Source of the DNA: a virus
IMG/VR virus record: IMGVR_UViG_3300005525_000062
Coordinates: 1-34,488 of that record
DNA: 34,488 nucleotides
Direction: 5' to 3' (one strand)
The translations under genes were made by a program, and so were the position numbers. Shown in pieces: positions 23,349 through 32,298 of the stretch; positions within the stretch are counted from its first letter, which is position 1, and each line of letters begins with the position of its first letter. The notes below the pieces were generated by a model, which worked only from the letters and a program-made list of their open reading frames with translations, was not told the DNA's origin and made no database searches.

Positions 23349-25391
23349 TTATTCAACCTTCCCCGTAATCCACAACAGAAACGGAGAGTATCCAGGGCGC
23401 GCCTCAGCCATTACCTTAGCACGTTCCCTCAGTTTTTCATTCTTCGGTGACAACCATTCTTGTTCTAGAACAGGAAGAACAGTTGCATATGTAGTAGGCT
23501 TGCTTGTTGATCTGGCAATCTGAGCTACATGCTTATCAAGACTCGTAGTGAAGTCGGATATAGCTTCCATCGAAGGCCGTTTATCGCCTACTTTGTAGAG
23601 CTGTCCACCAGTAGCTTTCCGTGTTGAAATGACAGCATTACCGTAGACGTACTTACGGAAAGCATCAGGGCTAGTTGCGTCAAGAATAGCACCCTTCCCC
23701 TTAGTCATCTTCATTTCTTCAAGAATATTTTGCATACCTGTTTCAACGACAGCCGCAAAATCTTCGTCCGACATATTAGGGAAATCTTGCTTTAGTTGGA
23801 GAGCTTCTTCAGATAATCCCGAGGCAATCGATCTGGCTTCGGAAGTATTAAGCCCCTCGCCCTTACGTCCTTGAGTGGCCCTAATAAGCAGACCTTCAAG
23901 CTTGTTCGTAATAGCGGTCGTTCTTTGGGTACGTTCAGCACGAGCCTCAGCACCGGTGATTAGTACCTTTTTAGGGTCTACTGCTTTGTACGAAGACGTT
24001 CCGGGATCTCGGACATAAAACTCCTTGCCTTGCCAATAGCCTTGAAGAGCAACGCTTGGATTTTCTCGATCGTACATCACCTCAATCTTTGGTCCTTTTT
24101 CATCAGCAGAACGATTCGACTGATTGATAAGGATGGCTTCTTTAAATAGCTTCTCTCGCTCTTGCGGAGTTGGAGCTACAAGAGCTTTGTTGTACACTTC
24201 CATTGCCTTGTCACGTGCCTCAACGGATGCCTGCCCAAAGGTAGTAAGGAAGGTAGACTCTAGTTGTTGATTCCGATCGTGCTGATCTTTAGAGTACTGA
24301 GCCGCTTGAGTACGGGCAAACTGTCTAGCCTGCGCTTCTTGAGTACGGGCAAACTGTTTATCTTGCGCCTCTGCTTGCTTTTCTCCTTGGTAGCGCTCTT
24401 CGGCGCTTTTAATAGCAGCAAGACCTGCGTATCGGATAGAACCACCAATAGAACCGCCAGTTAGCAAACCACCAGCAGCCAGAATACCGAACTTTAGAAG
24501 TTCTCGCTCATTGAAGATACCTTTATCACCAAAGATTCTGGAGAATTGCGCACCAAGCCAAGCTTGAGGATCCGCTCCTTGCGGCGGCTTTTGATTGGTA
24601 AGCGCGGCAATCTGCTCTTGAGTTCGAGTAGATTGAAGGGTTTGATCGAGAGCACTAATACGCTCTTCAGGTTTCTTTTCTTCTTCCTGAGTGATATATT
24701 CCTGAGTGACATCTACTGCCTTAACCGGGTCTCTCGGTGTGGGCTCAATTGTGGGGAGTGGTGGGAGAGATCTCGGAAGAGATCGCGGCGTTTCAATACT
24801 ACGGCTAACAGCGTAAGGGGCACGAGGATCTTCGCCGGTAATATCTTGGACTCCGAACTCAAGGTCAAGTAGCCCGGGGCGTGGGACGATAGTGTCGCCG
24901 GGGTCGCCGACTTCTAGTGACCTCCGAGGAACCTCAGGGATGACTGCACGCCTCTCGCTCTTCACCGTGTACGGATTAGGATCTGATAAGAACTCGCCAA
25001 CAGTTTTATTCTGCAGGTTAGGATTAATAGCAATAGCTTCCGGAGAAAGCACAGCAGCCAAAGGAAGGTTAGGGTCTGAGTTACGAATTCTAGCGTAACC
25101 AGTGTCACCAACGACCCAAGCACGATTAATGTCATTCTCGTCAGGATCAATACCGTGTTGTGTAATAAGACGATTACGGAGGATCGATTTGTAACCTTCG
25201 CGATACTGCTCTTGAACTTTTGGATTGCTGAAATCCATATTGGCCAGAGCGGGAAACTCTCTCGCCACATCTTGCCGAGCGGCATTAGTCAACTGGTAAA
25301 GACCCAAGGCAGAGCTCCTCGGGTTCCTTGCAGCCGGATTGCCGCCCGACTCATATCTCATAACTTCTTGATCAGTTAGTGCTTCACGCAT
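23349..25391 (-). CDS. Internal virion protein with lytic transglycosylase domain, 680 aa
   Basis: Residues 1-130 are a lytic-transglycosylase-like (SLT) domain: RYESGGNPAARNPRSSALGL with catalytic E14 and the GLYQLT substrate segment (30-35), as in the N-terminus of T7 gp16. It would open peptidoglycan during DNA entry. A Pro/Arg/Thr-rich linker (about 150-250) follows, then a glycine-rich hydrophobic patch (FGILAAGGLLTGGSIGGSI, about 301-319), then a Gln/Ala/Arg coiled coil built on 11-residue repeats, then a helical C-terminus. AGGT precedes the ATG. It overlaps the previous gene by 16 bases. In T7 the transglycosylase is fused to the largest protein; here it has its own gene. Confidence 0.82.
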   Translation of the reverse strand: MREALTDQEVMRYESGGNPAARNPRSSALGLYQLTNAARQDVAREFPALANMDFSNPKVQEQYREGYKSILRNRLITQHGIDPDENDINRAWVVGDTGYARIRNSDPNLPLAAVLSPEAIAINPNLQNKTVGEFLSDPNPYTVKSERRAVIPEVPRRSLEVGDPGDTIVPRPGLLDLEFGVQDITGEDPRAPYAVSRSIETPRSLPRSLPPLPTIEPTPRDPVKAVDVTQEYITQEEEKKPEERISALDQTLQSTRTQEQIAALTNQKPPQGADPQAWLGAQFSRIFGDKGIFNERELLKFGILAAGGLLTGGSIGGSIRYAGLAAIKSAEERYQGEKQAEAQDKQFARTQEAQARQFARTQAAQYSKDQHDRNQQLESTFLTTFGQASVEARDKAMEVYNKALVAPTPQEREKLFKEAILINQSNRSADEKGPKIEVMYDRENPSVALQGYWQGKEFYVRDPGTSSYKAVDPKKVLITGAEARAERTQRTTAITNKLEGLLIRATQGRKGEGLNTSEARSIASGLSEEALQLKQDFPNMSDEDFAAVVETGMQNILEEMKMTKGKGAILDATSPDAFRKYVYGNAVISTRKATGGQLYKVGDKRPSMEAISDFTTSLDKHVAQIARSTSKPTTYATVLPVLEQEWLSPKNEKLRERAKVMAEARPGYSPFLLWITGKVE
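24305..24357 (-). repeat. 33-base tandem repeat inside the transglycosylase gene
   Basis: Two identical 20-base stretches (CTTGAGTACGGGCAAACTGT on the plus strand, at 24305-24324 and 24338-24357) lie exactly 33 bases apart. They encode QFARTQEAQAR followed by QFARTQAAQYS. The 11-residue period is a hendecad, the repeat of right-handed coiled coils, so the duplication lengthened a helix without breaking its register. Confidence 0.75.
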
Positions 25392-26092
25392 TTAGTACCT
25401 CGCTGGTACCCCGAAGCTTTATCGACGGCGTCATCAATCTGTTTCTTACGACCGGAAATTTGCTTTCGGGCTTTATCTGCCATACCATCTCCGACAGGGG
25501 CCGCAGCTGGCCCTTTCATTCTGAGAAGGTCAGCGACTTTTTCCAGCAGAGTTGTAGGCTTAGGTTCAGGGGGTTGTTTCTCTTTAGGTACCGACGCAGG
25601 TACCGATGTAGTACCGTTTTGGAATCCCGCAGCGGCATCGATAACTTCCCGACGAGCACGCGGATTGATTGCATCACGAGCTTGGCCAAGCATACCGCTA
25701 CCAAGAGGCGCACGCATAGGGGATACCATAGGTGCTGCTTCTTGGCGGCGACGCCCTTCATCAACCATATGGCTAATGGCGGGCTTGTAACGAGGATCTT
25801 GAGCAACAGTATTTGGAATCACTGCCTCACCCGGCGCCAGTTTAGCAGGAATCGTATCTTGCGGGCCAGATTCAGGGTTCGTAGGTTGGGCACCCAGCGG
25901 GGCACCTGCTGTAGCAACTGCTTTAAGAGCATCTTCGATAGGAAGACCTTCTTTCCTTGCTTTGGCTAATTCTTTAGCGATCTTAATCTTGTGCTCGCGC
26001 GATTTGCGACTTTCGTCATTCAGCATCTTCAAGGTTTCACGACGCTGCTTAAGGATCATTTCAATATCAGCGTTTGTAGATAGTGGTCCCAT
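25376..26092 (-). CDS. Proline-rich probable virion protein with internal duplication, 238 aa
   Basis: TAGGAAAT precedes the ATG. Residues 1-60 are a charged helix. Residues 79-93 read DTIPAKLAPGEAVIP, a motif common in phage tail and tape-measure-like proteins. Two copies of a roughly 35-residue unit follow: APLGSGMLGQARDAI...GFQNGTTSV (about 129-164) and APVGDGMADKARKQI...GYQRGTKCV (about 199-235). The neighbouring 311-residue protein ends a helix with the same type of GFEKGTTAV tag. Position between small virion proteins and the transglycosylase suggests an ejection or assembly partner. Exact role unknown. Confidence 0.65.
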   Translation of the reverse strand: MGPLSTNADIEMILKQRRETLKMLNDESRKSREHKIKIAKELAKARKEGLPIEDALKAVATAGAPLGAQPTNPESGPQDTIPAKLAPGEAVIPNTVAQDPRYKPAISHMVDEGRRRQEAAPMVSPMRAPLGSGMLGQARDAINPRARREVIDAAAGFQNGTTSVPASVPKEKQPPEPKPTTLLEKVADLLRMKGPAAAPVGDGMADKARKQISGRKKQIDDAVDKASGYQRGTKCVKH

Positions 26093-26103
26093 TTTATTTC
26101 CTA

Positions 26104-27039
26104 TTAGTAATCACCGTTAATGAGAGCAAAGTCACCACCACCACCACCATTACCACCACTACCGACAGGCGGAGTCGGGTTAGGTGCAGGATTAAAACCC
26201 CCCGGGGGACTTGTGCCGCCTTTACCGCCTGTTGGTTGCCCAGAAGGATTACGCCCGATTTTAGCAAAGCCGGTTGCCGCAGGATTGTATGTAGGATTAG
26301 CGCGCTGCTCACCGTAGTAATTAAAAGACCCTGTGTTACCCCAAGGGTTTGACGGAGCACTCGTGATCGGATTACCATTTTTACCTGAAGGTGGCGGAAT
26401 AGAGATTCCTGGCCGACTTAATTGAGCGGAGAGTCCATTATGAGCGATTCCGTGATGACCTGCTTGACCAAAGTCAATACCTACGGCTGTAGTTCCTTTT
26501 TCGAATCCAAACATAGATCCGACAGCGTTACCCGCCATACCTCCGAGTTTAGATCCTGCAAATGTGCCGAGAGGACCGAACATAGAACCAATCATAGCAC
26601 CTGCAGCAGCGCCGGCAGCTTCGTCATACTCACCTTTCATAACACCACCAAGTGCGGCACCAAGAGGCGCAAACGAGCTCACAGTACTACCCGCCGCCCC
26701 TGCCGTAGCCGAAAGACCTTCTGCACCGAACGCACCAGTCTGTTCCGCCAGCATAGCAGCTTGCGAACCTGCACCCGAGGAAGCCCCTTCGCCTAGAATA
26801 CCAGCGTATGCAGCCGGCTTACTGGCCCAACCTGTAGCACCATCTATGGCGGAATCGACCGCTTCCATAGCAACCGCAGCCCCGGCTTGATTTAGAATCT
26901 GCTCTGCAGGGTCAGGAGTAGCAACAGCATGAATGGGACCGGGAACCTGCTCTTGCTGAAGTTGCGGAAGAGTGTTCATAATCTCTTTCTTCCGCTTATC
27001 GTCTACACCCCATCCCCATTTTTGATTGTAGTCAAACAT
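26104..27039 (-). CDS. Glycine/alanine-rich internal virion protein, 311 aa
   Basis: GGAGGGGG precedes the ATG. Residues about 50-180 are Ala/Gly/Ser-rich with a glycine-zipper-like stretch (AAGAAAGAMIGSMFGPLGTF, about 141-160) able to insert into membranes. The GFEKGTTAV tag sits at about 178-186. The C-terminal 110 residues are Pro/Asn/Gly-rich and disordered, ending in GGNGGGGGDFALINGDY. In T7 the corresponding slot is the gp14/gp15 region, whose small proteins form the outer-membrane part of the ejection channel. I assign a similar role by composition and position only. Confidence 0.6.
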   Translation of the reverse strand: MFDYNQKWGWGVDDKRKKEIMNTLPQLQQEQVPGPIHAVATPDPAEQILNQAGAAVAMEAVDSAIDGATGWASKPAAYAGILGEGASSGAGSQAAMLAEQTGAFGAEGLSATAGAAGSTVSSFAPLGAALGGVMKGEYDEAAGAAAGAMIGSMFGPLGTFAGSKLGGMAGNAVGSMFGFEKGTTAVGIDFGQAGHHGIAHNGLSAQLSRPGISIPPPSGKNGNPITSAPSNPWGNTGSFNYYGEQRANPTYNPAATGFAKIGRNPSGQPTGGKGGTSPPGGFNPAPNPTPPVGSGGNGGGGGDFALINGDY

Positions 27040-27041
27040 GA

Positions 27042-27743
27042 TTACTTACCCCCTCCGCCACCGGTGGCGACGGTTTGCTGACGTGCAGGATTACCATAGA
27101 TGGTCGAAGCGTACCGCTGAAGAGCTTGCCAGTTGGCATCGCCTGTTTGCTGCTCAATATCGCGAGCTTGCGAACCAAGAGACGAGTAAGCCTTCGCAGC
27201 ACCTTCTGCCACACCACCAGCAGCGCCGACATTACCACCAAGAAGTTGCTCTGCAGAAATTCGATTTTGGAAGTTCTGTTGGGCAGCGTCTTGATCAATC
27301 TTGGCGAACACGGCTGCTGTAGCAGCATCTTGAGCGCCTTGTTGTACCGCTTGACGCGCCGATCCAAGCGTACCACGTTGTCCGTAGTCTTTACCAAGTT
27401 GGGCCGTTTTGATACCTGCCTCAGTAATTGCTGCTTCTTTAAGAGCCGTCGTATCGTAGCCACCTGAGGTAGCCATACTAGTCAATCGGTCGCCTTGACC
27501 CGAAAGAACACTGAGATTTCGGTTAGCGGTATCACCAATAGCTTGTGCGCCGCTGCCAAAAGCAGTTTGCAGGAGAGGATTTGAACCGGCTACTTGGCTA
27601 AGATTACCACTTCCATACTGGCTTTCTGCTTCATTACCTACACGTTGAAGGTAAGGAACAGCCCACTCCGGGATAGTCGAGGTAGTAGAAGTGTTGCCAC
27701 CACCACCGCCACCTTTGTACCTAGTTGTCTTTTGTTTCTTCAT
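27042..27743 (-). CDS. Small internal virion protein, probably gp14-like ejection protein, 233 aa
   Basis: TAAGGAATTAACTA precedes ATG at 27743. The protein starts with a basic tail and a run of six glycines (KGGGGGGNTSTTSTI) and ends in ATGGGGGK. The middle, about residues 25-215, is a Gln/Ala/Gly-rich helix (IPEWAVPYLQRVGNEAESQY, LGKDYGQRGTLGSARQAV). GT.GSARQ-containing helices of this kind are seen in podovirus DNA-injection proteins. The gene follows the gp13-like gene, as gp14 follows gp13 in T7. Glycine runs at both ends probably act as flexible tethers. Confidence 0.6.
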   Translation of the reverse strand: MKKQKTTRYKGGGGGGNTSTTSTIPEWAVPYLQRVGNEAESQYGSGNLSQVAGSNPLLQTAFGSGAQAIGDTANRNLSVLSGQGDRLTSMATSGGYDTTALKEAAITEAGIKTAQLGKDYGQRGTLGSARQAVQQGAQDAATAAVFAKIDQDAAQQNFQNRISAEQLLGGNVGAAGGVAEGAAKAYSSLGSQARDIEQQTGDANWQALQRYASTIYGNPARQQTVATGGGGGK

Positions 27744-28164
27744 TAGTTAATTCCTTACGCATGACGTAATAGGCTGTTTTGAAGCCGGGGATTTTATTTG
27801 GGAGGATTCGCGTCCACCCGCGCCGCCCCCATTGTTCGATAGCAGTACAACCGTTTTCTTTTGCGAACTGTTCCAGTACGTAAAATTGATCGAACCAGCG
27901 ATGCCATTGGTCTCCACCGACAAGAACAAAGTGAAGAGTCTTGTGTGTATCGTACTCTAGAAACTGAGTCACAGCTACGCCAAGGATCTTGTCCTCGTTT
28001 TCAATAGCAGCCCAGATCTGAGCTTGTCTAAGAAGAGCCCTAGCTAGCCATGACTCGAGTTTCGTTTCGCCTACGCCATGCGCAAGAGCCTTTTTAATAG
28101 GCTCTTTCACAAGATGCCAGTACTCAGATACTTGCGCAGGTGTCATCAGAATCGACTTGATCAT
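27721..28164 (-). CDS. GNAT-fold / T7 gp13-like protein, 147 aa
   Basis: I use ATG at 28164 rather than 28230, because the latter lies in the gap near the fibre stop and yields an N-terminus unlike the family. The 147-residue protein has the look of a degenerate GNAT acetyltransferase: an N-terminal helix (AQVSEYWHLVKEPIKKAL), a central strand pair (AAIENEDKILGVAVTQF, LHFVLVGG), and a late GWTRILPN...FKTAYYVMRKEL segment. The acetyl-CoA loop is not clear. T7 gp13, in the same slot between tail and internal virion genes, is likewise needed for particle assembly. It overlaps the next gene by 23 bases. Confidence 0.65.
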   Translation of the reverse strand: MIKSILMTPAQVSEYWHLVKEPIKKALAHGVGETKLESWLARALLRQAQIWAAIENEDKILGVAVTQFLEYDTHKTLHFVLVGGDQWHRWFDQFYVLEQFAKENGCTAIEQWGRRGWTRILPNKIPGFKTAYYVMRKELTNEETKDN

Positions 28165-28171
28165 AATAATA

Positions 28172-28203
28172 GGTTTCCTATAGAATTGTGTCCTATAGGA
28201 ACC
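28172..28203 (-). promoter_or_regulatory. Inverted repeat with two CTATAGGA units before the gp13-like gene
   Basis: On the minus strand CTATAGGA occurs twice, 16 bases apart, in the gap between the fibre stop and the gp13-like start. The two arms also form a 12-pair hairpin with one bulge and an eight-base loop. CTATAGG recalls the initiation end of T7-type promoters, and a hairpin here could also be an mRNA processing site. It is the largest non-coding gap in the late block. Confidence 0.4.
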
Positions 28204-28216
28204 GATTAAGAACATG

Positions 28217-30724
28217 TTATCGTGCCCCAATGATTGTTACAATCAGGCCTCTCGCTGTCCCATTTCCAACTTGATCAACGTCGATTGTAATCTCGTCGTC
28301 GTCAGCAATAGTAACACCAGACAGTACAGCGGGTGTACCTGATGTAAGACTTGTCTTTTCTGTATTGTCGATTATGAGCTTTGTAGTACTGAAAATCGAG
28401 AAACCGTTTCTGTTCACATCAACAGTGACGAACGCGCCCGAAGTCTGCGCTGTGGACAGCGACGCACGAACCTCTGAGATGGTAAATCCATGCGGAGCGC
28501 GGAAGTAGGCCTTTGTCGTCCCTGCCGTAATAATTGAAGTCAAATCCGATGCAGCAATTTGAAAAAAGACTGGAGCAAAGGCAGGGCGCGAGTACGGGTT
28601 ATTTCGATTCGAATAGTGACGAGCGATACTGGTACCCGGTAGGTCATACGGATAGATAGCAGGTTCAGCAATCCTTCCTGTAAAGTGTGAGGTATTAACT
28701 CCGCCACCAGTTTCGCTACTGGCAGATCCAACAAACCACGTTTGACTTCCTGTGCCGACTGTAGCCGCAGCATTCACTGACGTATCCAAAACACCGTTGA
28801 CATAAATCATGACAGGGCCGCCAGTAGGACGAACAACAACAGCCACATGATACCATACCTCTCGGTCGAAAACGAAGTTCGAAGTGATTGTCTGGTCAGT
28901 GGAAAGGTTGTTACCACTGTCAATATCGACAACAATTTTTCGACTTGCATCGTTCCAAGAAATTACAAAAGGAAACTCTGTAGCATCTGTAGCAATATAC
29001 GAGGACTTCGAAATGATCTGGCCGTACTTCCCGGTTGACGCGCTTGGCGTACGCATGAAAAACTCTGCTGTAAAGCGAGTCAATTGGCGTGTATCATTCA
29101 AGGAAATACCGGGAGCACCTGCTGCGTTAATAGAATTCTCGATGTATCCACCGCCAAAAGCAGGACTACCCACCACTGAACGAGTCAAACCGGTGCCAGC
29201 ACGCGGCACGCCATCGATACGACTCCACCCAAGATTGGATTCGTTACCTGCGCCTTGAGTCAATCGAGTGTAGAAAAGAGGACCGTCTTCGATGACCGAT
29301 TCGGCATAGGACGTAGCGCCGCCAATGTTACCACTAACAGCAATAACTTCACGCGGGACAAAACCAGTAGCCGATAAATATTGTCCGCTGGACACCCTGC
29401 GAAGACGCAACCTATTTGTCCTAACAGGGAACGGGAATGCAAGCCGATTATTGATCAGTGCTCCCACGTCGTTTACAAAGTTCGAAGGTATTTGACCAAT
29501 TATTTGCCAAGCAGAACCATCCCACCATTCAATATTACGCGAATTAAGATAGGCAGATGTGCCACCCCAACCTGAAATACTACCCCCGCCAAGGAGAACA
29601 GAGTCAATCCACTTTTCGCCAATCCATTCAAATTGTATCCACTCGTCAGAACCATTATTGGTACCAGTGCCTGTAGCGTTGTTGCCATCAATCATGTTAG
29701 CGACGGTGGCCGCAGTAACTTCAGGGTACACCGACGATTGGCTAACGGCAGACAGGACGACATCCTCGAAAGTGATACTTCCGGGTGGACCGCCGCCCCC
29801 ACCACCACCTCCACCACCGCTGGCCAATTCAGCCAGAGCACCTTCAACATCAGTTGCCGTAAAGTTGTTAGCGGTATCGACAATCGAAATGGCCGACGCA
29901 TCGTGTGCATCAGTTGTATCCGACAAATGACCTGACAAAGCAGTATTAAGCGTGTTAAGATCGGAACCAACTTCCTGGAGAGCCACCTCAACATTAGTAC
30001 CCGTGAAGTAGTTGCCTGCATCAGCGATACTGACATCGTCCGCATCACCGCCACCAGCCGGCTGCCATGTCCCATCATCTCGAAGGAATCTACCACTTTG
30101 AGTTGTTGGTCCGGGAACAAGACCTTTTTTATTCGCGGCGAACACAGGAAGAAGCTCTGTAACCTGCGCCGGAGTTAGATCCTGCGGCGATCCTGTCCCT
30201 GACTCTACTCGACCTTTGATCGTACCTGTTGGCATATCAGCCAACTTGTCGTTATTAATCGAGTTATCAGAAATTATTGTCTCTAGATCAATAGCTGACG
30301 TTGGCGCTGCTGACCACGAAGCGTCAGGAGGGTTTTCTGCTATTTGCAGACTAATCTGTCTACCACCGACAAGACGATAGTACAGCTCCTTATCGGCACC
30401 GAAGCCTACTGTCGGATTAGAAGGATCTACAGGGTACCATTTGTAGTCGTACCATAGAAGTGATTCTGACGAAGAATCAGAGTTGTATAAGCCATAGAAG
30501 AATCGATTCGTAGGCGAATCACCAAAATCGGCGCCACTTCTACTGTTGGCATACTTGACATGCAAAAACCTCTTTTGGTAAAATGGCACGCTCGAAACGG
30601 GATTAGGGGCTGTGCCACTGTCGTTAGAGACGCTCCCCGTTTTTTGTTCAGCAACATGCTGGGACAAACGGTTAAGATACTCATCGAGTTCTTGATTACC
30701 AGTAAACGGAGGAATGAAAATCAT
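28217..30724 (-). CDS. Tail fibre / receptor-binding protein with discoidin-like and LamG-like domains, 835 aa
   Basis: TAGGAGAT precedes the ATG. Residues 1-145 probably attach to the tail. Two related stalk repeats follow, VSIADAGNYFTGTNVEVALQ (231-250) and ISIVDTANNFTATDVEGALA (279-298), both of a type common in phage fibres. A run of ten glycines lies at 303-312. Residues about 320-465 resemble a discoidin/F5-8C sugar-binding domain (VANMIDGNNATGTGTNNGSD, WIQFEW). Residues about 475-705 resemble a concanavalin/LamG fold (FTAEFFMRTP, WYHVAVVV, VNGVLDTS). Residues 715-835 are a beta domain. It should bind host surface polysaccharide. No hydrolase motif is evident. Confidence 0.82.
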   Translation of the reverse strand: MIFIPPFTGNQELDEYLNRLSQHVAEQKTGSVSNDSGTAPNPVSSVPFYQKRFLHVKYANSRSGADFGDSPTNRFFYGLYNSDSSSESLLWYDYKWYPVDPSNPTVGFGADKELYYRLVGGRQISLQIAENPPDASWSAAPTSAIDLETIISDNSINNDKLADMPTGTIKGRVESGTGSPQDLTPAQVTELLPVFAANKKGLVPGPTTQSGRFLRDDGTWQPAGGGDADDVSIADAGNYFTGTNVEVALQEVGSDLNTLNTALSGHLSDTTDAHDASAISIVDTANNFTATDVEGALAELASGGGGGGGGGGPPGSITFEDVVLSAVSQSSVYPEVTAATVANMIDGNNATGTGTNNGSDEWIQFEWIGEKWIDSVLLGGGSISGWGGTSAYLNSRNIEWWDGSAWQIIGQIPSNFVNDVGALINNRLAFPFPVRTNRLRLRRVSSGQYLSATGFVPREVIAVSGNIGGATSYAESVIEDGPLFYTRLTQGAGNESNLGWSRIDGVPRAGTGLTRSVVGSPAFGGGYIENSINAAGAPGISLNDTRQLTRFTAEFFMRTPSASTGKYGQIISKSSYIATDATEFPFVISWNDASRKIVVDIDSGNNLSTDQTITSNFVFDREVWYHVAVVVRPTGGPVMIYVNGVLDTSVNAAATVGTGSQTWFVGSASSETGGGVNTSHFTGRIAEPAIYPYDLPGTSIARHYSNRNNPYSRPAFAPVFFQIAASDLTSIITAGTTKAYFRAPHGFTISEVRASLSTAQTSGAFVTVDVNRNGFSIFSTTKLIIDNTEKTSLTSGTPAVLSGVTIADDDEITIDVDQVGNGTARGLIVTIIGAR

Positions 30725-30729
30725 TCTTA

Positions 30730-32286
30730 CTATCTCCTAGATGCAGACGGCTCAATATTGAGACCAAGATAAGACAATCGCCAGAAAATATTCGCCCCGA
30801 TCTTGTAATTCAAGAATCGTCCGATTTTCCTTGTGTCAACTTTATATCCATTTGTTTCATTCTTAGGCGTAATAACCTGGGTATCGCGCCCGCTTGTATT
30901 GCTAAAGTCGGCTACTTTATCGTATACGTTCTGCGAGGTTACTGTCACGTTGACGGTATCTGTTGCAAACGTCTGAAGAATAGGGGCAATACCTGAAATA
31001 TAGTTCGTACCGAATGGATCACCTGAGAATAGTTTTTCCCGAGTAACATACGACGGATACGACTCAAGAGTAAGCGTAGTCGGATTAAACATGAAGTATC
31101 CACTGTCCATGATCAAAACTTCAGCACGATCACCACAACCCAACAGGGTATCACCGTTGCTATACCGGAACAAACCGGACGAAATCAGGGGCGAAATAAA
31201 CATGGATGTCAAGTTAGGCAAAGTCCTAAAAGTCCAAGTATTATCCACGTAATTCCAGATTGCAGCCTTGTTGCATTTTCCCGACGAAGATGCACTAGGA
31301 TAGCAAAGCCAAATTTCTTTGAACTTGTTATTCTTGATAGCAAATACATTCGCGGCGTGAATCGGATTTAGATCTAGGAAAAAGAACTTTTTGATCTTTG
31401 CTTCAGCAACAGAAGTAAATTGGCCGGAGCCATTATGGACGTAGATATCATTCTGATCAACAACAAAGTGATTGTTATCGAATTCAACAACACAGTTCGG
31501 ACCGAGAGCTCCGCGTCCACTGGCCAGCGGGCGTACAGACGAAACACCACCTTGGAGAGACAGGGCATGGATGCTGTCGTTTGTATAAACCATCATGTTG
31601 CCCCTGAGTTCAAGCATTTCTTGAATGGGACTTGATGCATTGATTTCGAATTCATCAGCAGTGTCAGTTGTAAGACCGGGTTGCCACACAGAAGGAAACG
31701 CGCCAACAACCGCTTGCACTGAAATACGGATAGTAACCGGCGCTTCAGTGACATTCGGTCCAGTCGTGAAGGTCAAGTTTCCGGCAACAAGCGAGTAACC
31801 AAACGGACGGATTACTTTAGCTGTAATAGTTGTGCCCGGCTGATAGTTCCAACCTGGGAACTCCTGCAAAGAAAAGTTTGCTAAGGGATCCGAGTATAGA
31901 GCATATAATGGGGTTGATTTACCATTGTTGGCGAAGATGGCATATCCACCACCAAATCGATCTAGCTGCCACTTGCTGTTGGCGTACTTGGAATCTGAAG
32001 AAGTCAGCAGAGCCGTTTCGCTGCCAGCAGAGTTCTTAGCATAAGCGTACCCATCATTGATAATGACAGAATAGCTGTTATCGGGTCTTCGCCAGTGAAT
32101 GCCAAATTCAGGATTAACACCTATGCCGGTGATGATAGGGCTCTCACCGGGTATTGTTTCGATGGACCCATCAGTGAAGCGCACATTTAGGGCATCGGTC
32201 ATTACGTTCTCAGGAAGAAGGGCGGGTTGAGTATCTTTGACAACGCCACCCCTCCCAAGGTCTTTAACAGGAACCAGTTGCCCCAT
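30730..32286 (-). CDS. Tail nozzle / stabilisation-type protein, 518 aa
   Basis: GAGGAG precedes ATG at 32286. The start GQLVPVKDLGRGGVVKDTQP followed by ALNVRFTDGSIETIPGESPI is typical of podovirus tail proteins such as P22 gp10 and the nozzle (gp12) family, where a beta-propeller closes the tail tube. The rest is beta-rich with many aromatic residues (WNYVDNTWTFRTLPN, SGYFMFNP) and no membrane segment. At 518 residues it is shorter than T7 gp12 (794). It sits between the lysis genes and the fibre. The assignment is from pattern memory, so the exact class is less certain than that it is a tail component. Confidence 0.7.
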   Translation of the reverse strand: MGQLVPVKDLGRGGVVKDTQPALLPENVMTDALNVRFTDGSIETIPGESPIITGIGVNPEFGIHWRRPDNSYSVIINDGYAYAKNSAGSETALLTSSDSKYANSKWQLDRFGGGYAIFANNGKSTPLYALYSDPLANFSLQEFPGWNYQPGTTITAKVIRPFGYSLVAGNLTFTTGPNVTEAPVTIRISVQAVVGAFPSVWQPGLTTDTADEFEINASSPIQEMLELRGNMMVYTNDSIHALSLQGGVSSVRPLASGRGALGPNCVVEFDNNHFVVDQNDIYVHNGSGQFTSVAEAKIKKFFFLDLNPIHAANVFAIKNNKFKEIWLCYPSASSSGKCNKAAIWNYVDNTWTFRTLPNLTSMFISPLISSGLFRYSNGDTLLGCGDRAEVLIMDSGYFMFNPTTLTLESYPSYVTREKLFSGDPFGTNYISGIAPILQTFATDTVNVTVTSQNVYDKVADFSNTSGRDTQVITPKNETNGYKVDTRKIGRFLNYKIGANIFWRLSYLGLNIEPSASRR

Positions 32287-32298
32287 ATGTAACTCCTC

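Noticed and set aside
26117-26160. GGT/ACC-like short tandem repeats that could be a structured repeat array
   Set aside because: They encode the glycine run of the 311-aa protein and need no other explanation.
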